NCBI RefSeq assembly: GCF_900100765.1
Contig: NZ_FNFO01000017.1
Location: 1 to 64,000, forward strand
DNA: 64,000 bases
Reading direction: 5' to 3'
Source: Catalinimonas alkaloidigena
GTDB lineage: Bacteria > Bacteroidota > Bacteroidia > Cytophagales > Flexibacteraceae
A program made the translations under genes and the position numbers. Under the pieces are notes generated by a model. The model was given only the letters and a program-made list of their open reading frames with translations, did not search any database and was not told the DNA's origin. Shown here piece by piece: positions 25,703 through 34,148 of this stretch (the stretch's first letter is position 1; every line of letters begins with the position of its first letter).

Positions 25703-26632
25703 ATGAAGAAAAAGCTTTGGATGGACCACGACGGGGCCATCGACGACCTGCTGTCGCAACTCCTGGTGCTGACCATGCCCGATGTGGACCTGATTGGCCT
25801 CTCGATTACCCCGGCCGATTGTTTTCTGGAACCCGCGCTGGAATCGGCCTACAAACTGCTGCACCTGATGGACCGGACAGAGGTGCCCATGGGTCGCGGC
25901 GAATCCTATGGAGTCAATGCCTTCCCCGACGCCTGGCGTGCCCGCCCCGAGTGCGTCAACGCCCTGCCGATGCTGATCAACCTGCCCTCGCCCCCCGATC
26001 CGTATCAGTACCCGTCGGCCCCTGACCTGATGATCGATACCCTGCGCGCGTCCGATACCCCGGTCACGGTGCTGATGACCGGCCCCTGTTCTAACCTGAC
26101 GCTTGCGCTGGAACGCGCCCCCGATCTGGTGGAAAAGATCGACGAGGTGATTTGGATGGCGGGCGCGTTTCGCACGCAGGGGAACGTGCTGGCGTTTCAG
26201 CACAACGGCACCGCCGAATGGAACGTGTACTGGGACCCCGTCTCGGCTCAGAAACTCCTGACCTACGGACTGCCTCTGGTATTCGTTGCGCTGGATGCCA
26301 CCAACCACGTGCCCGTCCACAAAACGTTTCTGCAACAACTGGCCCGGCAGGCGGACCACCGGCTTTCCAACCTGGCAGGGCAACTGTGGGCCCTGACGAT
26401 CGACACGATCCCGAGCTATCACTACACGTATTTTATGTGGGACATGCTGGCGACCAGCTACCTCGCCCTGCCGCAGGCCTTCACCACCGAGGCCATCCGC
26501 GCCACCATCAGTACCCGCCCACCCAACGCCGGTCAGACGCGGCTCGATCCGAACGGCGTTCCGGCAACGCTGGTCACCGACGTAGACAAGGCCCTTTTCT
26601 ACGACTATCTCTTGCAACAGTTCCGGGCATAA
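25703..26632 (+). CDS. Nucleoside hydrolase (IUNH family)
   Basis: A 309-residue calcium-dependent N-ribohydrolase of the inosine/uridine-preferring family. The N-terminal Ca-site motif D-x-D-x3-DD is present as D8-H-D10-GAI-D14-D15. Also seen: VLMTGPCSNLTLAL (the third aspartate-region loop), VIWMAGAF, and YFMWDMLATSYLA, where the C-terminal aspartate D in MWDML completes metal binding. The family removes the base from ribonucleosides during salvage. No signal peptide. It follows an MFS transporter gene at 33 bases, which might carry nucleosides (inference). Confidence 0.88.
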   Translation: MKKKLWMDHDGAIDDLLSQLLVLTMPDVDLIGLSITPADCFLEPALESAYKLLHLMDRTEVPMGRGESYGVNAFPDAWRARPECVNALPMLINLPSPPDPYQYPSAPDLMIDTLRASDTPVTVLMTGPCSNLTLALERAPDLVEKIDEVIWMAGAFRTQGNVLAFQHNGTAEWNVYWDPVSAQKLLTYGLPLVFVALDATNHVPVHKTFLQQLARQADHRLSNLAGQLWALTIDTIPSYHYTYFMWDMLATSYLALPQAFTTEAIRATISTRPPNAGQTRLDPNGVPATLVTDVDKALFYDYLLQQFRA

Positions 26633-26892
26633 TTTCTCACAGCTCCGTCGCTACTTGCTTGATAATCTGCTAATTAAAGCGTTACTTGTTGTTCTATTCC
26701 CGGCTTCGCGTCCGTAAGAAGCTGCACTCCGCCTGAGCAAGTCGTGCTCAGGTCCACCCAACTCACGCCGGTGAGGGACACCCCTCCCCGACTTTCGCCT
26801 TCGCTGGTTGCCTTTTCACAGCCTCTTCGCTCCGAAGACGCGAATCGCGTGCGTGATCCTCTCTTCTTTCTTTCCGCCCAACCTCCTGTCCC

Positions 26893-28608
26893 ATGTCCGT
26901 CAAAACCTTTCTTTTCCTCTGTTCGCTGGGCCTTGCGCTGCTAGCGCTGTCCCTTCCCAAGACTCCTGAAACTCCTCTGTCCAGCGCACCGCGTCTCGAC
27001 ATCGGCACACACCAGACGCCCATCACCACCACCTCGAAAGCGGCACAACGCTTCTTCGACCAGGGGCTGGTGCTGACGTACGGCTTTAATCATCGGGAAG
27101 CGATCCGCTCGTACCGGGAAGCGCTCAAACACGACTCGACCTGTGCCATGGCCTACTGGGGCATTGGGTACGCGCTGGGGCCGAACATCAACGCCGCGAT
27201 GGACGATGCCGACGTCGCCGAAGCGTATGCGGCCGTACAACAGGCGCAGCGCTACCAAGCCCACGTACAGCCCTGGGAACGCGCCATGATTCGGGCTTTG
27301 GCCCAGCGGTATGCGCCGGAACCACAGGCCGACCGCGCGGCACTCGATCGCGCCTACGCCGACGCTATGGCCACGGCCTACCGCCAGTTTTCCGACCACG
27401 CCGACGTGGCTTCCGTCTACGCAGAATCGTTGATGGACTTGCATCCGTGGGACTTCTGGCATGCGGACGGTACGCCCCAACCCTGGACGCCTCACCTCCT
27501 GGAGGTGCTGGAACACGTACTGGCACAAGCGCCCGACCATCCGCAGGCCAACCACCTCTACATCCACGCCACAGAAGCCTCGCCGCATCCCGAGCGGGCG
27601 ATGGCCTCTGCCCAGCGGCTGGCAACGCTGGTGCCGAGCTCGGGGCATCTGGTCCACATGCCTTCGCACACCTACATTCGCACCGGCGACTACCACCTGG
27701 GGTCGGTTACCAACGAAGCTGCTGCTCAAGTCGACAGCGCTTATCTGGCCGCCTGCAATGCCCAGGGGATTTACCCGCTGGCTTACTACCCGCACAATTA
27801 CCACTTTCTTGTGGCGACGGCCACGCTGGAAGGACGTGGGCGGACTGCCCTGGAAGCGGCCCTGCACGTCGCCGAGCACGCCGACCTGGAACTGATGACC
27901 GACCCGGGCTGGGCCACGTTGCAACATTATTACGCCATTCCCTACTACACGCTGGTGAAGTTCGCGCAGTGGGACGCCATTCTGCACCTCACTGCACCGG
28001 GTCGCAATCTGGTGTACCCGAACCTGATCTGGCACTATGCCCGGGGCATGGCCCTGGCCGGTAAACAGCGCCTCGACGAAGCGCGCGCAGAATTAGCCAA
28101 GGTGCGGCAACTGGCACACGACAGCACGATGCAGAAAATGACCATCTGGGACATCAACCGTGTGGCTGACCTGACCGGCATTGCGGAGCGTGTACTGGAA
28201 GCGGACGTGCTACAACGGCAAGGCCACGATGTCCAGGCCATTGCGCTGCTGCGCGAAGCCGTCGCGCTGGAAGACGCCCTGGCCTACAACGAACCGCCCG
28301 ACTGGTTTTTCTCGGTGCGCCATCACCTGGGGCCGGTTCTGTTGAAAAGCGGACGATACGCCGAAGCCGAACAGGTCTACCGGGAAGACCTGCGCACCTA
28401 TCCCAAAAATGGCTGGGCCCTGAACGGGCTGTTACGCAGTTTACAACAACAGGAAAAACAGGCAGAGGCCCAAACCGTAAAGGTGCAGTTGCAGCAAGCC
28501 TGGCAGTGGGCTGATGTGACCTTGGTAGACTCACGGCTGCTTGAGCCGGTGCCGAGGCTCCTGGCCGATGCCCGTCTCGATTCGGTGATGTGCCAGCCGT
28601 GGCGCTAA
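26893..28608 (+). CDS. Exported TPR-repeat protein
   Basis: A 571-residue tetratricopeptide-repeat protein with an N-terminal signal or membrane anchor (MSVKTFLFLCSLGLALLALSL). The first repeat (AAQRFFDQGLVLTYGFNHREAIRSYREALKHDSTCAMAYWGIGYALG) is the conserved core of a widespread family of unknown role. A histidine-rich middle (DHPQANHLYIHATEASPHPERA, HLVHMPSHTYIRTGDYHLG) is a strongly conserved region of this family and could bind a metal or haem. Further repeats run to the C-terminus (YAEAEQVYREDLRTYPKNGWALNGLLRSL). It is monocistronic, ending in a hairpin shared with the convergent DUF6249 gene. Confidence 0.8.
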   Translation: MSVKTFLFLCSLGLALLALSLPKTPETPLSSAPRLDIGTHQTPITTTSKAAQRFFDQGLVLTYGFNHREAIRSYREALKHDSTCAMAYWGIGYALGPNINAAMDDADVAEAYAAVQQAQRYQAHVQPWERAMIRALAQRYAPEPQADRAALDRAYADAMATAYRQFSDHADVASVYAESLMDLHPWDFWHADGTPQPWTPHLLEVLEHVLAQAPDHPQANHLYIHATEASPHPERAMASAQRLATLVPSSGHLVHMPSHTYIRTGDYHLGSVTNEAAAQVDSAYLAACNAQGIYPLAYYPHNYHFLVATATLEGRGRTALEAALHVAEHADLELMTDPGWATLQHYYAIPYYTLVKFAQWDAILHLTAPGRNLVYPNLIWHYARGMALAGKQRLDEARAELAKVRQLAHDSTMQKMTIWDINRVADLTGIAERVLEADVLQRQGHDVQAIALLREAVALEDALAYNEPPDWFFSVRHHLGPVLLKSGRYAEAEQVYREDLRTYPKNGWALNGLLRSLQQQEKQAEAQTVKVQLQQAWQWADVTLVDSRLLEPVPRLLADARLDSVMCQPWR

Positions 28609-28630
28609 CCATGAGCGTCTCAAAACCAAT

Positions 28631-28660
28631 GTGGCCCGTTCCTGTGCAGGGACGGGCCAC
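28631..28660. terminator. Hairpin between convergent genes, likely bidirectional terminator
   Basis: GTGGCCCGT pairs with ACGGGCCAC in a nine-bp GC-rich stem around a 12-base loop, 22 bases after the TPR gene stop and 22 bases from the DUF6249 gene stop. There is no long T run on either side. Confidence 0.5.
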
Positions 28661-28682
28661 GTTCTGTGAAGTTTCGGTTGCG

Positions 28683-29048
28683 TCAGGGATGCGTCTTTTG
28701 CAATTCGGCTTCTCTTTCTTTTTCTTTCCGCTCCAGAATCCGGTAGGCCAGCAACAGGCCGACACCACCGCCCAGGAACAGCATCGCCGGGTAGATCACG
28801 TCGCCGTCCAGGTTCAGGAGGCTTTCGAACAGGTCGGCCAGAATTAGGCCCACCCCGATGCCAATCGCCAGAAGGGCGAAGCGTAGCGTATTGCTGTTGT
28901 TCGCAGGGCGATGCAGGTTCGGCTCCATGCCCCGTTCGATCATCGCCAGGCGCTCGCTGTTTTCGAATCTGCGTACGTTGATAATGACGATGAACGTTCC
29001 GATGACGGCAGAGATCGGAATCAGGAGGGCAAGTATTTTCTCGTTCAT
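28683..29048 (-). CDS. DUF6249 membrane protein
   Basis: A 121-residue membrane protein. I use the start at 29048 (MNEKILALLIPISAVIGTFIVIINVRRFEN) because residues encoded further upstream overlap the promoter region and do not look coding. Features: helix 1 at about 5-25, the conserved RRFENSERLAMIERGMEPNL segment, helices at about 52-72 and 82-105 and a charged tail. In Bacteroidota this small family is often found beside an RNA polymerase ECF sigma factor, as here (divergent, 129 bases away). A role linked to that sigma factor is inferred, not shown. Confidence 0.75.
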   Translation of the reverse strand: MNEKILALLIPISAVIGTFIVIINVRRFENSERLAMIERGMEPNLHRPANNSNTLRFALLAIGIGVGLILADLFESLLNLDGDVIYPAMLFLGGGVGLLLAYRILERKEKEREAELQKTHP

Positions 29049-29177
29049 GAGTTTGTGTAGTTGGGTTTCTGCAAGCTTTGATGGCAGAAAGCGCAGGCGG
29101 GTTACGGGGCAGGCAAAAAAAATTTTATTTTGTTCAGCCCGTAACCTGATCGCCCCCGCACGCATCCAAGCCCGTAC

Positions 29178-29744
29178 ATGCATTCTGATCCTGATCTAGC
29201 GCTTGTTGACCGGATTCTGGCGGGCGACACTTCGGCCTTTCACGAGCTGATGGATCGCCACAAGCGGTACGTCTTTACGGTGGCCTTCCGCATTCTGAAC
29301 CAGCGCGAAGAGGCCGAAGAGGCGGCACAGGATGCGTTCGTCAAGGCGCTGAGCGCGCTGGAAACCTTCAACCGGGACGCCAAGTTTTCGACGTGGCTGT
29401 ACCGGATTACCTGCAATGCTGCCCTGGCCCGACGCCGGAAAAAACGACTGACGACGCAGTCGATCGACGATCCGCAGTTCTACCACCTGCCCGACGAAGG
29501 CGGCCCCGCCGAGTGGCAGCAGGCCGAACGACGTAAGTTCGTGCAGCAGGCGTTGCAGCAGCTTCCGCCCGACGACGTGATGGTACTGACGCTGTTTTAT
29601 TTTCAGGAACGTTCACTGGAAGAGATGGCCGAGACGACGGGCATCGTCGAAAACACGCTGAAGATCAAACTGTTCCGCGCACGCAAGCGGTTTGCCAAAG
29701 AACTCAATCTATTGTTGAAAGAAGAAACGAAGGAGTTGCTATGA
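29178..29744 (+). CDS. ECF-type RNA polymerase sigma factor
   Basis: A 188-residue sigma-70 family (extracytoplasmic-function) factor. Region 2 spans about residues 20-85 (FTVAFRILNQREEAEEAAQDAFVKAL, then FSTWLYRITCNAAL), and region 4 about 120-178 (LQQLPPDDVMVLTLFYFQERSLEEMAETTGI...TLKIKLFRARKRF). Region 3 is absent, as expected. It overlaps the next gene by four bases (ATGA), the arrangement of sigma/anti-sigma pairs. It likely directs transcription of an envelope or stress response. Targets are unknown. Confidence 0.9.
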   Translation: MHSDPDLALVDRILAGDTSAFHELMDRHKRYVFTVAFRILNQREEAEEAAQDAFVKALSALETFNRDAKFSTWLYRITCNAALARRRKKRLTTQSIDDPQFYHLPDEGGPAEWQQAERRKFVQQALQQLPPDDVMVLTLFYFQERSLEEMAETTGIVENTLKIKLFRARKRFAKELNLLLKEETKELL

Positions 29745-30253
29745 TTTCGGACGAAGAACTGATGGCGCTGATGCGCTACGTAGACGGCGAATGCACCGAC
29801 GAAGAGGCCACGGCCATTCGCGCGCAGCTCGCCCACGATCCCGCCTACCGCAGGGCCTACAACGAAGTGCGACAGGCCGACGAGGCGCTGGCCGCCTTAC
29901 CGCTGCTGGAGCCTTCGACCGGATTCAATTTCCGTGTACTCAACCAGCTCAAGGCAGAGCCGCACAAAGCCGTGTCGCCGATTTCGCTCCGCAAACGCTT
30001 GCTGCACATCAGTGGGATCGCCATTTTTCTGCTGGTGTTGCCGTCGGTACTTCTCCTGCTCAGCAGTGGGCAGAATCCGGTGCTGATCCTCGATGGGTCG
30101 TGGCTGCCTGCCGTGGGCGATCGCCAGGCGCAGGTGGCCCTGGGGCCTTACCTCCAGCCGCTTCTGTTCGTCAACGGCCTGCTCACGCTTCTGCTGTTCG
30201 ACCGGGGGGTTTTGCAACCGTGGTTTCGGCAACGGCATCAACCGCCCGCCTGA
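29741..30253 (+). CDS. Membrane anti-sigma factor (predicted)
   Basis: A 170-residue protein starting four bases within the sigma-factor gene (ATGA), so the two are translationally coupled. The N-terminal 60 residues (MISDEELMALMRYVDGECTDEEATAIRAQLAHDP...) have the helical anti-sigma-domain pattern but lack the HxxxCxxC zinc motif. Two membrane segments follow (about residues 88-106 and 138-155), giving a topology with a short periplasmic loop between them. The role as anti-sigma is inferred from gene order, topology and domain pattern. Confidence 0.75.
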   Translation: MISDEELMALMRYVDGECTDEEATAIRAQLAHDPAYRRAYNEVRQADEALAALPLLEPSTGFNFRVLNQLKAEPHKAVSPISLRKRLLHISGIAIFLLVLPSVLLLLSSGQNPVLILDGSWLPAVGDRQAQVALGPYLQPLLFVNGLLTLLLFDRGVLQPWFRQRHQPPA

Positions 30254-30403
30254 TAAAGGCGTTCAGCATGACAGTGGATTTTTCGTCTCAAGCGAGGTAT
30301 CTTTTGGCATCAACGTCCCTCTTCTTGAAATTCCTCAAAGATTGTTTCAGAAGAGAATAAGATTTTCCCTAAGGTCGAAATACCAAGAAGGCAGGTGGCC
30401 AGA

Positions 30404-31954
30404 CTACTGCTCGCCGATTTGTTCGTAACTGAACTTGATTTTTTCGAGTTGCAGGGCCAGTTGGTCCAGCCCGTCGTGCACGTCGCGGAGGTTGGCTTCA
30501 ACTACGTCGGCCAGTTCGGCATCGACAAACAGGTTGTCGCGAAGGCCGTTTAGTTCCCCCGGGGCTTCGTGCCGGACTTTTTCTTTCTGGGTATCGATGT
30601 ACGCCTGCAGCTTCTCGATGCGCTCCTGCCAGTAGGATTGCAGCAGCGGATGCGGCTTTTTGTAGATGATCTCGACCTTCTCTTCTTTCGTCGTACGGAG
30701 GCGAAAATCGTAACTGCGCGAGTTGTAAAAAACAATCAGCGTATGCGGGTCCTGGCCTTTGCGGGCGCGCACCCGATTCGTCAAGTTAGCGCCGGCGTCG
30801 TACAAATTCACGGTACTCTCTTCATCCACACCGAGGCGATCGAACTCGGAGCGTTTCATCCGGTTGCCGTCAAAGTACTGTTCCATGTTCAGGACTTCGT
30901 AGTACTCACGGTCGACGGGTTGGAGTTTGTCCACCAACTTCACGTTCCGGATGCGGGTTTCGTCCCGTACTTCCGTCTCCAGGTCGCGGACTTCCTGCCG
31001 AAGGGGCGTCAGGTTCAGGGCCAGCGTGTAGCCGTGCTTGCGAATCACTTCCGCCACGATTTCCTGCGCCGTCTCCCGTTGGTCGGGATGGTTCCAGAGG
31101 CAATGCGCCACCAGAAAACAGTCCATCAGGTCCACGTTCGGGCGGCCGTTCAGAAACGCGGACGTGCGCAGCAGCCGCACCATTTTCTTCCAGCGCCGGT
31201 CGTAAACCTCGAAGCGAAACTGAGCTTCGCCGCTCTGGTCGTACTGTTCCGTCTTTAACTTGATGAGTTGCAGCGTATTGACCACTTCGGCGGGTACGTC
31301 GATCCGGTCGATGGCCTGGTTCCACTGCACCAGTTCCTCTTCGTTGATTTTGTCTTCGTCGGCAATGGAATCGGCGTAGAGGTCGGTGGTGTCGGTAATC
31401 ATCTGCACGAAATTCCCCGCCGTCTGGATCTCCCGGATCAGGTACCGCACCAGGAACCGGTCCCAGAGCGCTTCCAGTCCTTGTCCGTAGGCGGGCAGCT
31501 CGTTCGAGGCGGCAATAATGCCTTTCACGTTCACCCGCACTTCCTGCTCGCCGTTGCGGTATATTTTCTCGTTCAGGACGGTCAACAGCGCATTCTGAAT
31601 GGAAGGCCCCGCTTTCCAGAGTTCGTCCAGGAATACAATGCTGGCGCCGGGCAGGTATTTTTCCGTAAGACGCTCGTACTTGTCTTCGTCCTTGAGTTTT
31701 TTGATCGACACCGGCCCGAACACCTCGTCGGGGGTCGAGAAGCGGTTCATCAGGTACTCGAACGAGGTGCCACCGAGGAAGGCAAATTTGAGTTTCCGCG
31801 CGATCAGACTTTTGGCCACACCCGGGGGGCCGAGCAGAAACAGGCTTTCGCCCGCCACCGCCGTCAGCAACGACAGCCGGATGGCCTCTTCTTTTTCGTA
31901 CACGCCCGTGCTGAGGCGTTCCAGAATGCGTCGTATTTTGGCTTGAATGTTCAC
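30404..31954 (-). CDS. MoxR-family AAA+ ATPase, RavA-type
   Basis: A 516-residue MoxR/RavA AAA+ ATPase. Walker A is GPPGVAKSL (about residues 41-49), Walker B IVFLDELWK (about 106-114), followed by a sensor region IIAASNELP and arginine fingers in LWDRFLVRYL. The C-terminal half has the helical RavA lid and a discoid-like domain, with a long charged coiled-coil (QSYWQERIEKLQAYIDTQKEKV...) near the end. RavA works with the von Willebrand factor A protein ViaA as a chaperone of metal-enzyme or respiratory complexes. No viaA-like gene lies beside it: downstream is an unrelated sigma locus and upstream an AT-rich islet. Confidence 0.85.
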   Translation of the reverse strand: MNIQAKIRRILERLSTGVYEKEEAIRLSLLTAVAGESLFLLGPPGVAKSLIARKLKFAFLGGTSFEYLMNRFSTPDEVFGPVSIKKLKDEDKYERLTEKYLPGASIVFLDELWKAGPSIQNALLTVLNEKIYRNGEQEVRVNVKGIIAASNELPAYGQGLEALWDRFLVRYLIREIQTAGNFVQMITDTTDLYADSIADEDKINEEELVQWNQAIDRIDVPAEVVNTLQLIKLKTEQYDQSGEAQFRFEVYDRRWKKMVRLLRTSAFLNGRPNVDLMDCFLVAHCLWNHPDQRETAQEIVAEVIRKHGYTLALNLTPLRQEVRDLETEVRDETRIRNVKLVDKLQPVDREYYEVLNMEQYFDGNRMKRSEFDRLGVDEESTVNLYDAGANLTNRVRARKGQDPHTLIVFYNSRSYDFRLRTTKEEKVEIIYKKPHPLLQSYWQERIEKLQAYIDTQKEKVRHEAPGELNGLRDNLFVDAELADVVEANLRDVHDGLDQLALQLEKIKFSYEQIGEQ

Positions 31955-32025
31955 AGATCTCGCTTACGTAACCAGGAACGCAAAGGATTGTTTACCCGCC
32001 TCTTTCGTTCGGAGGGTGTCAGGAC

Positions 32026-32511
32026 CTACCCTATAGTGGGTCGGTCGATTTCTCGCTTTGCCTCCAGGTACACTTCGTTTATGTCTGATTCCAACGCTGA
32101 ACAGACTTGTATATCGGTTGGGTAGCGTTGTAATTCTTTGAAGAACGTTCGATTGATCAGACGCCATACCATGAAAATTCTGCCATCACGCGCGAATTTG
32201 TATCCATCAAAATCATCGGTAAACGTTGAATCACTTAGTTTGTAATGCGCGTTCGCTTCCCGTTCTCGCGTGAGTCGTTCGTAGAGTTCAGGTTTAGCCC
32301 TTGGGAAATAAGCGAAGGAAAGTGCTGGAGCCTGAAGAAGTTCTTCGACAAGGCGCAGCAGATATCCTTCTAGAAAAATAAGGTCTTCCTTTGTACCATA
32401 GTACTGATTCTCAATCCATAGCTTCCCGAACCCCATCTTCCTTTTTCGCTCAACGAGGTCATCAGAAAACTCAAATTCTATGGCAAATTTCGCCTTATCG
32501 CCTACGATCAT
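32026..32511 (-). CDS. Imm42-like immunity protein
   Basis: A 161-residue protein starting MIVGDKAKFAIEFEFSDD, the typical opening of Imm42-family immunity proteins of polymorphic toxin systems, followed by GFGKLWIENQYYGTKEDLIFLEGYLLRLVEELL, in the place of the family's 'W-x-x-G-x-x-x-F-W-I-N-G' part. The start at 32511 is set by that opening and overlaps the end of the upstream gene by 17 bases. The gene is AT-richer than neighbours. Immunity proteins normally follow their toxin gene directly; none is recognisable here, only small membrane or exported genes. The family assignment is by pattern and should be treated as tentative. Confidence 0.55.
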   Translation of the reverse strand: MIVGDKAKFAIEFEFSDDLVERKRKMGFGKLWIENQYYGTKEDLIFLEGYLLRLVEELLQAPALSFAYFPRAKPELYERLTREREANAHYKLSDSTFTDDFDGYKFARDGRIFMVWRLINRTFFKELQRYPTDIQVCSALESDINEVYLEAKREIDRPTIG

Positions 32512-32755
32512 ATTTGGGTCCGCGTAGCGCTCTGTACAGTACATACAAGGCCAACCCGGCCGATAGCAACAGGATGGCCGGACTGACCAAGGATAAGAAA
32601 GGTAAAGAACTCGAGACATGCCACCCCGGAATCACCGATGTATGAATACCGATGCCTCCCAAGCCTTGCACCGCTTCATACCAGGCTAGTACGTTGATTC
32701 CCAGTGAAATCAGGAAAAGATTTCGCTTTTGCCGGTCGGTCAGTTTCCGCCACAT
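32495..32755 (-). CDS. Small two-helix membrane protein
   Basis: An 86-residue protein with two predicted membrane helices (about residues 12-28 and 50-73) and a basic C-terminus (RALRGPKYDRRR). It overlaps the start of the Imm42-like gene by 17 bases, which argues for translational coupling. No family recognised. It is compositionally intermediate between the AT-rich islet and the chromosome. Possibly part of the same acquired unit. Confidence 0.6.
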   Translation of the reverse strand: MWRKLTDRQKRNLFLISLGINVLAWYEAVQGLGGIGIHTSVIPGWHVSSSLPFLSLVSPAILLLSAGLALYVLYRALRGPKYDRRR

Positions 32756-32812
32756 CGCTGTTTATCTTATATTCTCTCTCTCACTTCGCCAGGATGCGCG
32801 GTGCTCTGTAGT

Positions 32813-33559
32813 TTATTTCTTCCCCACAGGTACTGTTCCGCTCATCCATTCTTTTACCTGAAGTTCTGCGCCCGGCATCATTGCCATTTGCTTGCTATCC
32901 ATATCAATGACACAAAACGCTAGAATATGGAAACCAGTCTTATTGTACTCATTGGCTGTATCGCCCTCTTCCATCTCAGACACATATCCTAAAAGCCTCA
33001 CTACGTTTCCTTCTTTTTCATATTCGCTATTCACGAGAGAGGCGACCCAGAGGGTGTTCCCCCCTTCGAGTCTTACCTGATAATAGGGTTTATTTCCATG
33101 CACCGCATGGACTTTGGATACGAGTCCATTAAAGGCAACGATTTCGCCTTTTAGTTTTTTGATTTTTCTTACGTCTTTCCCTTCAAAATTTGTCGGGCAA
33201 GGAGTGCTATTCCCCTTAGATGCGTCAGCCACAGAGGTTTCGACCTCAGCTTGCAGTACGGCTCTGATTTTTGCGCAATTGCTATTCAGAGCAGGGATTA
33301 TTCCATTTTTCACTTTCTCTAAAGCGCCTTGCTGCGTCAACAGCTTGTGTTCTGTTGAATCGACCAGGCTAAAAATTTGATAAAATTCTTGATCGTAACA
33401 CCTATCAAATTCAGGTTTTATTTCTGAATAAGAGCTTACGTCATCTTTGATGCAGTCGCAAATCCTGTCGGCAATCTTGCTCGTGATCGTTTCAAGACTC
33501 TGACAAAATCCAGTCACACTGAGTAAGGTCAATACCAGGGTCGTTGTTATGCGTCTCAT
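32813..33559 (-). CDS. Exported protein of unknown function, AT-rich
   Basis: A 248-residue protein. The start at 33559 gives a clear Sec signal (MRRITTTLVLTLLSVTGFCQ); earlier codons to 33703 do not look coding. The mature N-terminal part (ITSKIADRICDCIKDDV...) is the Cys-containing helical pattern seen in many small Bacteroidota exported proteins, with C-x-C at about 34-36. The C-terminal half (IKKLKGEIVAFNGLVSKVHAVHGNKPYYQVRLEGGNTLWVASLVN) looks like an OB-type beta domain. The gene is AT-richer than the genome average by eye. Function unknown. Confidence 0.6.
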   Translation of the reverse strand: MRRITTTLVLTLLSVTGFCQSLETITSKIADRICDCIKDDVSSYSEIKPEFDRCYDQEFYQIFSLVDSTEHKLLTQQGALEKVKNGIIPALNSNCAKIRAVLQAEVETSVADASKGNSTPCPTNFEGKDVRKIKKLKGEIVAFNGLVSKVHAVHGNKPYYQVRLEGGNTLWVASLVNSEYEKEGNVVRLLGYVSEMEEGDTANEYNKTGFHILAFCVIDMDSKQMAMMPGAELQVKEWMSGTVPVGKK

Positions 33560-33612
33560 TTTCAAATTACTAACCCACGTTTCGTTCATGAAGTACATCG
33601 CCGGAGAGAAGG

Positions 33613-34026
33613 TTACGATTTCCGGTATAGTGTGACAAGGCGTTTCCCTTTGATGAGTATCAACATTATTGAAATCACGATTGGCCCAACCGCAAGCAAC
33701 CATTCCCCCGGCTCCTTCATGGTTATGATCCAGTTCCAGGCTTGTGATCCGCCTTCTCCTGTAATGAATATCACAACACCCAAGACTCCCAGGAATAAAA
33801 AGGCAAGGTTCACTGCTTCGCTTTTTGCTTCTTTATTTTGGCTCAGGTTCATGACCAGTCCGACATAACCACATATCCCAAAAAGCATGGCTACCAAGGG
33901 GATTAAGTCATCAAAATAGAAATCGAACACGATGTTGAGGATTCCATGCACACTCATCAGCAGAAAAAGTGTGGAGGGGAGCAATGCCGCTATCGTCAAA
34001 AGAATACTTATGGTTTCTTTTTTCAT
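33613..34026 (-). CDS. Four-helix membrane protein of unknown function
   Basis: A 137-residue integral membrane protein with four predicted helices (about residues 8-28, 43-62, 72-90 and 107-124), starting MKKETISILLTIAALLPS. Cysteine, glycine and charged residues between helices do not form a motif I recognise. It is AT-rich like the gene downstream, 53 bases away on the same strand, and likely belongs to the same islet. Confidence 0.6.
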   Translation of the reverse strand: MKKETISILLTIAALLPSTLFLLMSVHGILNIVFDFYFDDLIPLVAMLFGICGYVGLVMNLSQNKEAKSEAVNLAFLFLGVLGVVIFITGEGGSQAWNWIITMKEPGEWLLAVGPIVISIMLILIKGKRLVTLYRKS

Positions 34027-34148
34027 CCTTTACTCTGGCCCATTTGTGCAGTGCTGATGTCTGACCGTGACGGGTGGCTACGTAGACGCCCTTGACCGGA
34101 AAAGCCTCTTCTGCTCTTCATTACCCTTCCCGCTACCTCACCATACGT

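Noticed and set aside
32026-34026. A complete toxin-immunity or defence system
   Set aside because: No toxin, nuclease, or secretion gene is recognisable on either side of the Imm42-like gene; only an orphan is supported.
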